Of a stretch of 64,000 nucleotides of DNA, positions 38,401 through 50,488 are shown piece after piece. This DNA is from Argopecten irradians (Eukaryota; Mollusca; Bivalvia; Pectinida; Pectinidae): the NCBI RefSeq assembly GCF_041381155.1, contig NC_091147.1, positions 35,234,909 through 35,298,908 on the forward strand, in the 5' to 3' direction. Both the position numbers and the translations under genes were made by a program. The notes under the pieces were generated by a model, which was not told where the DNA came from, did no database searches, and saw only the letters and a program-made list of their open reading frames with translations. Position 1 is the first letter of the stretch; every line of letters starts with the position of its first letter.

Positions 38401-41400
38401 GTGACTGTTTCAAATCTTCTTAATCCAATAAGAGTTATCTCCCTTTATTCACTGGTCAGCAGGGATCCGTTCAGGTCAAAGTTCAATTTGGTTGTATTTT
38501 TAAGTTATAGATCATATTGTTACTAGTAACATAAAACTATTTTAAGGTCCTTTATGGGTTACCTGTAGATGTGCTACTTATGCAGACCAGGAACCAAGAT
38601 GGCCGTCACGGCATGCAATTGGTCAAAATTGAACAAAAAGGAACATAGTTGAGAACACATATCTAATACAATTAGACATTGCTGTGCCCAAAATATTTTT
38701 CTTCTGCGAAATCAGATTTATTTATCGGTTAAACAATGTCACATCATCATTCAAGGGAGGTCACTCTTTTCAAATTAGGCTCTGTGGAGATTGGATGAAC
38801 TTTATGTGACGGCACCCATCACAATTAGATCTTAATGTTTTTTTCTTGTTTCCTCAAAATTAAATCTGTTTTTATTCCTTTGATTTGAAGAGAGAGCAAA
38901 AAATTAATAGAGCAGTTTTTAAATAACTGATATAATTTTTTCTCCCTTTCATCATCAGAATGAATTTTTTCTGCCTTAACTGAATAGCGAATACCTTGTG
39001 TATTAATGATTAATATCATTTAGGTTTATGAAAAAAAAATCAGAAGATTTAAATCATTGATTCTAAATATTCTGCTTTACCACATAATTTCTGCATGGCA
39101 CAGTACAAATTTACCTGAAGTTGTTTCGAAATACAATGTATAACAAAATAACATTACTCACCAGTATAGATTTAGTGGTGTGTTGTTGTTTGTGATAACA
39201 GGTAGTCTAGTTTATATGTTTCTGTCATTAAGACATCATGATATGGAAGAACGAATGGCTTTACGGTAAGTATGTAATGTTTTGTTATGATTAAAAGTCA
39301 AGTTATACTAGTTATTGCGGTAAGTATACAATTTATACATCGTTTTTTTTTAAGATTAGATTTAAGAGAGTTTGATGTTATTGGACAGCTTTCAGGTTCA
39401 TGATTAATTGATATAAGCAGTAGCCAATTAACATTTAATCTGGCCAAACCCAGTCTTAATTATGACATCTTATTTGTCCAATCAGGTAAAACCTGTGTAA
39501 AGTTTACAATTTAAATTTGACTGTTAAAATGCATAAAATTTAATGAGACAGTTATCACACAAATATATCTTTTATTTTCAACACATTTATGTATAAAAAA
39601 CAAGATGATCAATTTATATTTATATATTTCAAAAATTAAAAATTAGCATTAAAAGTGAAGAAAAAAATATCAGTATAAGGAATAAGAAAAATCATGCTCA
39701 GAAAACATCAAAGCAACATTTGATTTTCAGTACATGTAATACAGTATTTGACATGCTAGTTTATTTCTTAATTCTTTGTGACTTTTATGTTTTGATTCTA
39801 TTTATTTGGTCTACTAATACATTCATGTGACTTATTAGATATAAATATTTGTTTTGATAACGTTACTAATTACTGTTTAAAAGCTATAACACTTTATTGA
39901 ATTTTAAATTGCCATCTCTTGAGATTTTTTTTGTAATTTTTTCCCTTTCATTTGAGTTCTTATGATCTTCTAACTCAGAATATATAAAGAATTCATAATT
40001 ATATTTATATTCAAATGACGTACATATTAATTCAAACAGTTTTAAGTTTTATTTGATGCATAGCTTAAGCTTTTAAATAATATCAATAGCGGTGCATATC
40101 AAAAACCCATCAAAGAAGAGGGATAATGTATCACTTCTAACACTTTTGTCCCCTGTTTTAGATTTATTGCTATCATTTGCTTTTTTGTTTCACTAGGTCT
40201 GCCTTTCGTACTGGCATAGTCCAGGGAGACAAATTTGTGATCTACCCTATTTTGGAATGGCTGTTTCGAAGGATTCCAGAGCTGAAAAAGAGGGCATACC
40301 TCGCCCATTTCCTGTTCAAAATCGATGTTCCAGCAGAGATTATGCAGGAGGATCAGATACCTGAATTGTATGCACAGGTAAGTTAATCTAGCATTCAGCT
40401 TTCCTCTAGACCCCTTCTATTAAAACTTTGTATGCTCTTAGAGTTAAAACAAAAGTAAATCAATAAAGTTGTACCTCAGTCATACATATATATACAGATA
40501 TGAATCCACTGACGATTTGCTAGTTGTCAAAGAAACTGTCCGGATACTGTATGTGACATTGCATTTAGTATTGTGTAGGCTACGATATTTGATATTATAT
40601 TGGATAGGAACACATGTTTTTGTGAGCATGAGGCATTACTTCATACACCATGGCGATCAGTCAATTGAATGCTTATTTGTTGAAAACTTTGAGGAATTAT
40701 TTTAATTGAAATTAACAGATTTGAAGGGATGGACATTGATTTTCATAAAAAATAGTTTTCTTTAGAGAATTATAATGTGAAAAATAATATTTTACTGTAA
40801 ATTGCTAATAAAGAAATAACAAATTGTATGCTTTAAACTAACCAGCTTTCTTACACAGCTACTTATTTCGCTATTTCCGCTCTAAAACAAGGTTTTAGAG
40901 ATGACCTTTGCGGAAGAAAAGTTAAAAGATTTCTTTGCAAGTCGAAGAAGGTGTTAAATAGATCCTGATTTATTGATTAATTCTACTTTTTCTTTCATGT
41001 TTAGTATGAGGAGTTGATGGAACAGTTCAAGGAACTGCACAAACAGAGCGACAATCTGAAGAATTCTGGATACAATACAACAGAGATACGAAAAGATATT
41101 TCTAACATGGAGGACGAGAAAGAACAGCTGAACAAGAGGATAGAGAGACTCAAGAGGAAGGTTTGTGTTAGAACTGTACAAATGAAATAGACTGTATTTT
41201 AAGCTGATTTCCTGTGAATATATGCCAAAAATACATGTAACATGTATTCAAAATTTGCTACAAGAGTACCAAAATGGTTTTCAAATGGGACGAAAAGTTC
41301 TAATGACTTTTATTATTATCAATAATTAAATTATTCGTATGTCAGTATAGTTTTTACACAACTTGTGAATGTTTTTGTGTCGTTTCACTGACTAGTACGT

Positions 41401-44400
41401 ATATATACTATGTGTTCACTATTGCCTTCATCAGACAAAAAATCAGGCAGGCTGAGTACACAAAAAATTGTAAAAGTGTACATTGACAAGTTGTCTTCAA
41501 AATAAAAGTAGATGATTGATGGCGATTTCATTACAGCTGTGGTATACATATGTAATGCTAAAATGTAATCGGAGCAAAATGACTACATTATACTTATTGT
41601 TGAAAGAATTCACCACAAGCAAAATAAAACCAAATCTTGAGCAGTAAAATATTTTTTGTTATTCACTGTCCTTGTTTGCAGGTTGAATCTCACCCAAATT
41701 CCCAAACCATGATGAATGTGGCTAGAAATCTTCGTATGGAACGAGACAGAGAGAAGAGACTGGCAGAACAACGTCAGGAGCAGTCTACTTTAATACAACA
41801 CGAAGAACAGAAGATTCGACGACTTCAGCAACAACTTCACGACACCCGCCAGGCTGGTGTCGGGGCGACACCACAGAGTCTGCTTCAGAGGCTGGAGGAA
41901 GAGACTAGGACTAATAAGTACATCGTCACCGAGAGACTACCCAAGGACCTACAGGCTCGCAAGAAAACTTTACAGGATCTGCAGAAAGTTGTATCTGAAC
42001 CAGCCATGGGGCAGTCAGATCTGGATAAGCTCTTGACTCAGGTAAGTGATTTTGTTATTTGATATCAATCATTAATTACATAGACTTGTAATGATCTTGT
42101 TTTAGACTGAATTAAGGATATTTAACATTTTCTATTGTAAAGGGAAAACATAGCTGTTTATTGTTCTTCGAAAAAGTTTTTTTTTCTTCGGAGAGATGAT
42201 GACATAAGAAACACTTTATATCATACTATTTAATTTAATCAGATAATTATCACATTATTCAAATTTTGGAAAATCTTAAAAGTCTGAGAGTACATGTTGA
42301 TGGAGCTTTCTGAGCTTGGTATTAAAAATATGAACACAATATAATCTTTTACAAAAAAAAAATTCCACGGGGAAGGGATCTTTATGCTGCTTAAATACAT
42401 GTACATATATGTTTTAACTAAAAGACATCTTTACTTTGGAATTGTTCTTCCAGATTCAAGAATTGAACTCTGAGATTAATCAGTTGATTGAGAAAAGGAT
42501 GAGGACTGGCGATCCGACAGATGACAAATCCTCGCTCTTCAAACAGCAGGTAGGGTTCACTGTAATGTTTTAGACTATAGAAATGTGCCCTTTCATTTTG
42601 ATATTATATGATTTGCAAACCAAAATTGTATCTCAGATGGCTATAGGCGAATTTACACATATGAACTTGCTAATTTTTTACGACTCGGTGTTCATTGGAA
42701 GTAAGAAAAAAAAAGAAAAAAAAGACGTACAAATGTAGCAATAAAAGGTGACTATTGATAAGTTAGTTAAAGTGTTCAATGTTTTACAATATCTGTGCGT
42801 TACAGTGTTTAAGAATATCACGTGTTATCTCAGCAAAGTGTTCACCATTCTACAAATACCCCTCCATGACCTCCACCTCTATTGAGGTAGAATGCATATG
42901 GTTCAGATGCATCTCACGTTCTGCTTCCTAGCACTTGGGTTTTTAGTTGTGGTGGAAGAGTGGATGATCTTTTGAACATTTAATAACTTGCTCTCAAACA
43001 TTTTCAACATCTTACTGCCAGTATTCTTACCTCTTAGCTATGTGTTTGAGATTGAATTAGCTATCATTGTGGCCAGTCACCTGGTACATATGCTGGTATT
43101 TCTCTTGACTCTTTTTTTCTACAAACACACATTCATGTATTATTGCTCCTGCTGTAATTCCAAATACCTGAAACAAAATAAAACCAAATCAAAGGTATTA
43201 TTGTCTGAAATGTATGATATGTATATTTTTTCTGTGCAGGCTGCAATCATTGCTCACAAGAAAGAGGCTGCAATGACGTTATACCGTGAGATACGAGAGG
43301 AATACAATCACACCACACAGGAACTGGACCAAAAACGAGAAGTGGTGAAAGAGTCAGGAGGCGGTGAGGTGCTGAAGGGCGAAGATGTAAGTTTACCTAC
43401 ATAATCTCATGATAATCATTAAGACTTTGGAAAAATAATTGTGAACTACATCTATTCATGACGTGTTTTCCGCGAAACATGCATTGATACGTTTCAATAT
43501 TGACTTTAAAACTGTATCATATGTAAAGGTATTTTCTTTGATACAACCATAGATACGCAAATTAATTTCAGAAAAAGAAATTAATTTCATATAAGACAAA
43601 AGATATTTGATTACACAAATATATTTGGAACAAATCGTCTTGGTGATAATTGTCCTTTGTAGCTCACAATGATTTTCTCGCTTATGTTCATATTTGAAAG
43701 TTGCGTGAGTAATAGTATATTAAGTTTTGGTACAAGTATTACAACTGTTTCTGTAAATAAGATTAAAAAATCCATGATACCGATTTGATTTCAGTTCAAG
43801 AGATATGTGAACAAGTTAAGAAGTAAGAGCACCATTTACAAGAAGAAGAGACAGGAAATTGCTGAACTGCGGGCAGAGTATGGGGTGTTATCACGTACCG
43901 AGGAAATCCTACGTAATCGTGACGAGAATATTAACCAACAATTGGTTAGTATGAAGTTTTTGCTTTACAGAGAAAAAAATCTCCATTCAAATAATGAATA
44001 GAAACAATATATCAACAACCAAAGTTCACTTATGTTGTATGATTATGGCACATTCTAAAGTAATGGCCGGAACAGGAGTCTGAGAACAAAATCCTGACTT
44101 TTGTTGGGTTTTTTTTTTCATAGGCAAGTGGGGGGGAAATAGGGTCGGGGGTAAAAAATTACTGTGTAGGTCGGGTAACCCTAACAGACATATTTTTTTT
44201 TGCCTAATAGAAAAAAATTAGGGCGCAACATACACTTATTATTAGGAAATATTTAGAAGGATTCAATTCTATCTTTGGCTTTTCATTTAATAAATACAAG
44301 ATTTCATGACTAATACATAATTATTGTCTTGAAATTTCCGTGTTACTAGTTCTACAGAAGAAACGTTATTTTTACAGGAATTATTGGAAAACAAGAAAGG

Positions 44401-47261
44401 GGTTGCTGGTTATCGGCAAACACAGGATGAACTGGAGAAAGTATCCAGTGTAAAAAGTGGTTTGGATGAGCGCAAGGGCAAGACACTCGAAGATATCTCA
44501 GACATGGTACAAAGACTAACAAGAAGGATAGCAGAGAAGAAGACAGCACTAGCACCAATTATCAAGGAACTACGTCCCTTGAGGCAAAGATCACAGGTAA
44601 AATATGATAATCTCTTTACCTTTATACTGATTACTGTGAAATCATTCATTTTCATTAGACTTGTTATTCAAAACATTTTACATCACTTTATCGTTATACT
44701 GATTACTGTAAAATCACCTAATTTGATTTACCCTCTAGGTCTCAGGAGATGAATATAGAAGAAGACATACTGATTTCAGCATTATCCATGAAAGATCAAT
44801 TTTTCTGTGACACAAAAGTGATATTTTTATGTAATTATGGAGTTTTAATTTGTTGTACCATCAAAACTTTTTAACCATGCTCTGCAGGAACTTTTTGTAT
44901 AATTATGGAGTTTTAATTTGTTACACCATTTAAACTTTCTTACCATGCTATACAGGAACTTACAGCCAGACACGAGGAGAAGAAACAAGCTTACGATACA
45001 GCATCAGCTGGTCTGGAGAGTAACATGTCTAAATTGGAACAGGTCAGTTTGATCGTAAACTAAAAATACTGAGTGTGTTGAACGGTAAAGATCAACTATT
45101 AGATGTTTGTTCAAGAAATGCTGTTTTGGTGACTTTATTGTATGTCTGTGTAAAAAATAACTTTTTAAAAAGACTGACTACTGAACTTACTTTTCATATT
45201 ACATGTACATGCATTATGATAAATTGTATAGATGAAATATACAAAATGCAATCATTCTATATTTGTTAAAGAACGCAGCAAGAATTGTTATAAGATTGGT
45301 GTTCACAAGATTTTGAAACTGATTTACACATGTACCATATACAAATAGACCTCAATATATATTCCTACAACCTTTAAAATCCGAAGATCTATTCAATAAA
45401 AAAAATACAATATTTTTCGGCCCTCACAAACTTTCACAAAATTTTATTTCCATCTGGTTTAAGTAAAATTTTAAATAAGACAACAGATGTTAAAATCTTA
45501 TTCGGGGTCCCAACAGCTGGTTAATTACATTTTACTATAAGTTAAATTTTAAAAGCTTCCGCTACATTGTTTTTTATAAACAGGAAGTGCGTGCGTACCG
45601 AGAGGAAGTCACTCAGGACGAAGGAAGGTACCACTACCTGAACTGTATGATTAACATGTTGGAGATCCAACAGCAGAAGGTGGCGGACGAAATGAAGAGC
45701 TACACATCATCGGACACATTTGCTCGGAAGAAGACGTTCAGGTACGCCCTCAAACCTTCACGCAGTTTATATACTATAGGAAATATTTTGTGTTAGAAGT
45801 TACGTCTACAAAAGTGTTTTATGAACGAGCGATACAATGGCAATGGTTATGGGGGCATATGATGGTTATGGGGGCATAAAGCTTGTCCGTTACATCCTGA
45901 TTTTCTTTTTTTTTTTCACGAATTTTTTTTTATTTTTTCCAATTTCATTGATACATATATCTCAATCACATATCATCGTCCTCATCCTCATCAGTTAATT
46001 CACATCATTCACATCATCAATCATCCTTACAAAGCAATAATTATCCTCACAAATAGATATCTACATCAATATTGAACACAAACAATACATGATATCATCA
46101 TCATCATCATCATGTCATCTTCATCATCATCATCATCTTCCATCATCATCATCATCATCATCACAATCATCATCATCATCATCATCAGATTACATCCTGA
46201 TTTAATGTGGAGGTATTTTGTCCTTACGTACATTTTTTAGCTAAATGTTATTTATACAATATATTATACCGTATAGCCGGTTATTTTTGCGGATCAAAAT
46301 TTTCGCGATTTGATCTAAAAACATATGTAAGCGATTTTAAAGTTTTGCGATATGGATTTAAGGGTAGATATCATTCAACCCTTAGTCAATAATTCGCGGA
46401 TCAAATTCTCGCGATCCTAGCAATGTCATAAAAATATCTCCTACGCGAAAAAAATGTTCTCTATGGTATTTTGGGTAAAGTTCAGCTGAGCAATTCTATT
46501 TAGTTTTCTGGACAAGCTTTATTGAAGTTTAAAGGGACAATTCACTCAGACTAATTCTTTGACATAACCAAGAAGCAAAATATGACATTAATGTATTGTT
46601 TTACATTTCTTATCAAACATATAACAAAATATTGACAAATTCCACGTCATTGTTTAGTATTTTAATTGATATCGTTGTAATTACAAATCGTTGATCAATA
46701 CGATAAAGCAGGTACAATATGTACGCTGTACCCATACCCGAGCAAAAGTCACGCACGTTAAACAAATGAACTACATAACACCAGAGGGGGTGATAAAATG
46801 ATTTTTTAGGCAAGACATGTATATGTACAATTATTTATGTGTAAACACTAAGAGATTTTTGTAATTATCTCACAAGTCTGAACGATAACTTTACGAATTT
46901 TTGAGATATAAGAACTGCATAAGGAGAACAGATGGATGGTAATATTTGGGTTTTCTATATAACCAGACAATTACAGATACATGATGATTCAACTCGACTG
47001 TTTCCAAATTGCAGAGATATATTCCAAAGAAAGATTCAGGAACAAGAAAATCTAGGAAAGGGATTGAGAGAACAACAAAAAACTGTGAGAGAGAGTCAGG
47101 GGCCGAGCATGAGACAGATGAAGATGTGGAAAGACGTCCAACGGCTCATGGAATGTAAACTGCGATGTTACGACCAAACTGGTGGTATTGCAGGTTCAGC
47201 GGGTATGGGATACGGCGAGGCACCACCCGCGATGCTTGAGGAAGATCGGCTAGTGATGTAG
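32463..47261 (+). CDS. IFT81: Intraflagellar transport protein 81
   Basis: Complete gene with coding exons 32463-32606, 36368-36459, 40197-40377, 41005-41160, 41682-42041, 42454-42549, 43240-43386, 43795-43944, 44378-44596, 44956-45042, 45584-45741 and 47015-47261. Total 2037 bp, 678 aa, close to vertebrate IFT81 (~676). IFT81 is an IFT-B1 subunit that pairs with IFT74 and binds tubulin for ciliary assembly. Residues 1 to ~120 form the calponin-homology region ([46 protein letters not shown]). From ~140 to the end the protein is coiled coil with conserved blocks [46 protein letters not shown] and [16 protein letters not shown]. It ends in EEDRLVM, like the vertebrate EDRLIL. All phases close. 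A 5'-UTR exon spliced to 32445 is likely. Exon 10 has a duplicated acceptor upstream. Confidence 0.96.
32791..33240 (+). mobile_element. Two tandem tRNA-derived SINE copies
   Basis: A unit starting AAGGAGCGGGTCGGTGTGAC is repeated 275 bases later. Each copy holds a tRNA-like core: A-box GGCTCAGTCGGTAGAGC and B-box GGGTTCGATTCC in the second copy (33141-33200). In the first copy the B-box is disrupted by extra bases (GGGAACGATTCCTCAATCC). The first copy runs on ~90 bp further than the second. It lies in the first coding intron of IFT81. It is not a functional tRNA gene. Confidence 0.7.
33507..33776. mobile_element. hAT-type MITE with 8-bp target duplication
   Basis: The ends TAGGGCTGG and CCTAGCCCTA are inverted and the element is flanked on both sides by ATGAATAT (33499-33506 and 33777-33784). 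TAGGG ends and 8-bp duplications fit the hAT superfamily. 270 bp, no coding frame; in an IFT81 intron. Confidence 0.8.
34084..34722 (+). mobile_element. GTGTCGCCTGC-ended repeat with internal tandem units
   Basis: It opens with a doubled TTGTGTCGCCTGCAACGCAA head and closes GTGCAGGCGACACATCC, its partial inverse. In between, a unit of about 160 bp recurs three times (CAATTTCAACCAAATTT, GCTTTATATCAATGAGAT, GGTCAAAATCC, AAGAGTTA.GGGACTT). The architecture resembles 6374-7822, but the sequence is distinct. It is in the first coding intron of IFT81. Confidence 0.7.
35083..36206. mobile_element. TTAA-flanked non-autonomous transposon, ~1.12 kb
   Basis: TTAA-AGATGCTCCACTGCTGAC at the left and GTCAGTGGTGGAGCATCT-TTAA at the right give ~20-bp inverted ends. 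Interior frames (35349-35546, 35552-35776) show no transposase motifs. A truncated copy is at 1752-2060. It is in the first coding intron of IFT81. Confidence 0.8.
37705..37794. mobile_element. ~90-bp palindromic MITE, copy 2
   Basis: TTAACTCATTCACCCCTGAA on the left pairs with TTCAGGGGTGAATGAATTAA on the right, a nearly perfect 20-bp inverted end. It is the same family as 29091-29182. Ends starting TTAA raise the possibility of TTAA target use. Confidence 0.75.
38063..38830 (+). mobile_element. Repeat opening AAGTTCCTCCAACGGAGTGG with two internal units
   Basis: The head CCTCCAACGGAGTGGAG is a hairpin. The phrase AAGATGGCCG.CAC.GC followed by a TTCAAAATTGAAC-type stretch occurs twice, near 38237 and 38598. 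The end is placed near GACGGCACCCATCACAATTA by analogy with similar bivalve elements. In an IFT81 intron; boundaries approximate. Confidence 0.5.
44826..44955 (+). repeat. IFT81: 68-bp tandem duplication carrying a 3' splice site
   Basis: AATTATGGAGTTTTAATTTG through CCATGCT(C/A)T(G/A)CAG-GAACTT is present twice, 68 bases apart. The second copy provides the acceptor of coding exon 10 (44955/44956). The first copy provides an equally good AG at 44887, but the reading after it runs into TAA within five codons. Confidence 0.85.
46095..46187. repeat. ATC/CAT trinucleotide microsatellite
   Basis: Interrupted (ATC)n runs in the last IFT81 intron. Low-complexity TCATC-rich sequence begins upstream near 45970. 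Confidence 0.85.
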
Positions 47262-47672
47262 CTCTGTAAATTATTTATTGTTAACTGATATCTATTTAAA
47301 TTTCAGAGAAAGAAATATGGCTTTATTCTGAAAAGAATATGAAAGACTGAAAATTCGTTTTACATGTAGTTATTGAATTGGAGGGAAATAATATATATGG
47401 ATTAATTCTGAAAACAATATGAAAGACTGAGAATTCATTTCAAATGTAGCTATAAGATCAGATTTCAGAGGAATAATATATATGGTTCTATTCTGAAAAA
47501 AATGTAAACGACTGAGAAATCGTTTCACAGGTAATTATAAGATTAAATTTCAGAGTAATATATGATATAATGGTTTAATCCGGTTAAAAATTAAAGAATT
47601 CGTTTCACATGTAGTATATGATGATTATTTATTTCAATTACATTCCATTGTATTTGTCAAATATTCCGTCCA

Positions 47673-47678
47673 AATAAA
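47673..47678 (+). terminator. IFT81: Candidate IFT81 polyadenylation signal (proximal)
   Basis: AATAAA about 410 bases past the stop codon, in the first copy of the 398-bp duplication. The duplicate signal is at 48071-48076. Confidence 0.5.
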
Positions 47679-48070
47679 ATGTTCGTATAATTTCAACGGT
47701 TTGTTTTTATAAATATGGCTTTATTCTGAAAAGAATATGAAAGACTGAAAATACGTTTTACATGTAGTTATTGAATTGGAGGGAAATAATATATATGGAT
47801 TAATTCTGAAAACAATATGAAAGACTGAGAATTCATTTCAAATGTAGCTATAAGATCAGATTTCAGAGGAATAATATATATGGTTCTATTCTGAAAAAAA
47901 TGTAAACGACTGAGAAATCGTTTCACAGGTAATTATAAGATTAAATTTCAGAGTAATATATGATATAATGGTTTAATCCGGTTAAAAATTAAAGAATTCG
48001 TTTCACATGTAGTATATGATGATTATTTATTTCAATTACATTCCATTGTATTTGTCAAATATTCCGTCCA

Positions 48071-48076
48071 AATAAA
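48071..48076 (+). terminator. IFT81: Candidate IFT81 polyadenylation signal (distal duplicate)
   Basis: Second copy of the AATAAA signal, created by the 398-bp duplication and followed by the same downstream sequence. Confidence 0.4.
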
Positions 48077-48108
48077 ATGTTCGTATAATTTCAACGGTTT
48101 GTTTTTAT

Positions 48109-49420
48109 AAATTCTCACTTATAAATAATGCACAGCGTATCACATAATGCACAATCCTGTTCCATCAACGTTCCTGAAGTTTAAAGAAAATCCTTAACTT
48201 ATATTGTCTTTAATCTTACTGGCTTATGTTATGCATTCATATGATTTTTTTTTATTTATTTGCGTTAAAGAATATTGGCGAAACTAGGGTTTTGTTAATC
48301 GTGTTTTATTATGATCATTCAAGTGTAAACATCTGAAAAATTTATTCTGATTAAATTCAAAAGATCATTTTTACCATTTGACCTTGAAAACAAAAGAGAA
48401 TTCAAGGCTTCAAATGTTAATTGAATGTTATTAAGATAAACGAAATAAGTAAGAATATGAGATAGTTTACATCCCGGTTCTCGAATGTACAAATTCAAGG
48501 CGACTTATTAAAAAAAAGCAAAAATACACACCTACATACGCGCTATAAATAAATTTGGGCACTTCCATACTTGCAAATTCTTATGTTAAAATGAATTCTT
48601 CTTTATCTGTGTTAACCGATATTTGTATAGATCTACTATGTGTTGAAGACAGGCGTAGCGCTCGAGATCTCGAGCCGTAAAACCGGTTTGTCTTCAATCA
48701 TAGAGAATGTTTATTTATTTATTAATTTTTTGTTTGTCATTTCCGAATAGATAATTTATTTCAACGTATCATGTTTCTGTTATACATGTATATGAGAAGC
48801 TGTTCAAATAGTTTATAATGTAAAAAGACGGGGTAATTACGTGGATGCATGTTAGCGAAATATATATTGTGAATGCCGAACAGAACACTATACACAGAAC
48901 ACTAAATATAACTACATCAACTTGATAATTTGCATACTTATCATCAAGTAAATCTAAGTTATATACATACCTTTTGTTATGCCATGGTCATCTTTTCTGA
49001 AATCTCTTACAGGTATATATAACCTGAAACAAGCAACATCCACATTTACCATAAAGATGATATTTTCACGCTCCTATTGTGCAGAGCTCCTTCCATGCAA
49101 TTGGCAAGATATGAAACTATTGAGAAGCGTTTATGTTACTATCTGCAAAGGGAACCTACAAAAAGAAAAGAAAAAGATAACCGTTATTTTGCATCTGTTT
49201 TTTGGTAGTCTCTATTCTTCTATTTTGAACAAATTAGAGCAATGAGGAATGTACACATTTGTTCATTTTTCAATAATTCATTCCTTGACTAGATCAAGAA
49301 AAAATTCTTAACCAATTAAAAGCCTGCAGCATTCACTCATTCATTCTTGTCTTTATTCCTCCAAAATTTGAAGAGTTACTATGAAATTATTATATTATTA
49401 TGAACAGAAACTTAAGGCAA
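48109..49420. other. Non-coding interval
   Basis: AT-rich sequence after IFT81. Short frames such as 48979-49245 have no recognisable motif or splice context. I see nothing else to support. Confidence 0.5.
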
Positions 49421-49424
49421 TTAA

Positions 49425-50488
49425 AGCTGACAAGGCAAGCTTAAAAGAATGCATTTGAGATTTAAAAAAAAAAAACTTTTTTTTTTCAATATTTTTTTTC
49501 TCAAAATTCGTTTCTGAGACAACCCCTTGCGTTTCTAAGGACGGACAGTCGTCACTCTTGCTTAGATACAACAACGGGTACCGACCCCTATATAAAGCGC
49601 GTGAACCACACACATGTGCAATCAGTCGAACGCTCGCTGTTCAAGGTGTAATAACTAATACCTGACCAGTTCTAGATCTACTGTACTACATGTATATACC
49701 CCAGACGTATTTAGAATAAAATGGTTAGTACTATCAATTTTTTCTCAAATAAAGTTTCTAAGAAACATATATAGATCTATACAGTTGAATAAAAAGTAAT
49801 GAAGGAGTTCATACCTTCTCTCCACGTGCGAGATCCATATTTTTTTTTATTTAACAAACTCGAAAATTCTAATAGTAGATAACATTAACAAACTAAAATA
49901 AACACTGCATTCACCTGACAAGGTTTCATTGAAGTAATATTGTCAGCTAGATTCCAAAATATTTCAAATACGAGCTAATAAAACACTAATATATACATTA
50001 GATATTACACGCACATGTACACGTGTGGGCCTTTGGTAGTTTATATATGGAAGCGTCACTTGTTCAGGATAGGTGGACACGTGCGCTTGGCCAGTCGAGT
50101 ACGTCGGGTACGATAGTATACGTGGATATATGTGGATGCATTATTATTAGGGTTTCTATTCATTTGTGTGGAAAGTTCAATTTTTGAAACATCTAAATGA
50201 CAGCTTGAAGGAGTTGACATGTTTGCTTGCTAAAACAAGCCCTGGACATATTTACAGGTAAAGGGTTTGCTTATGTATTCATAGGGAATAGTGGGCAACT
50301 GTTAGGTGGATATGTACATGACTGAGCGTATATAGGGGGTGGGCGTATTGTATCAAAGCAGAGTTAAACAAAATGGCGACTAGCTGCCCGTCCTAAAAAC
50401 GCAAGGGCCTGTCTCGGTAACTGATTTTGAAAAAAAAATATCCTCTTTTTTTTAATCAAATGTATATTTTTAGCTTGCACTGTCAGCT
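49425..50488. mobile_element. TTAA-flanked element with ~120-bp terminal inverted repeats
   Basis: The left arm (49425-49545) starts TTAA-AGCTGACAAGGCAAGC, and the right arm (50385-50488) ends GCTTGCACTGTCAGCT-TTAA. The arms match inversely through AACGCAAGGG, GTCTC and a T-rich block to CGTCCT. The interior includes a promoter-like CCCTATATAAAGCGCG (about 49586) but no transposase. 1064 bp. Confidence 0.75.

Larger units (their letters stand above)
47313..48108 (+). repeat. 398-bp tandem duplication at the IFT81 3' end
   Basis: 47313-47710 and 47711-48108 are almost identical (one obvious difference is ATTCG versus ATACG). Each contains a degenerate ~80-bp sub-repeat (TTCTGAAAA.AATATGAAAGACTGAGAAT) and each ends with a polyadenylation signal and TTTGTTTTTATAAA. 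It starts about 50 bases after the IFT81 stop, so it lies in or just after the 3' UTR. Confidence 0.92.
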
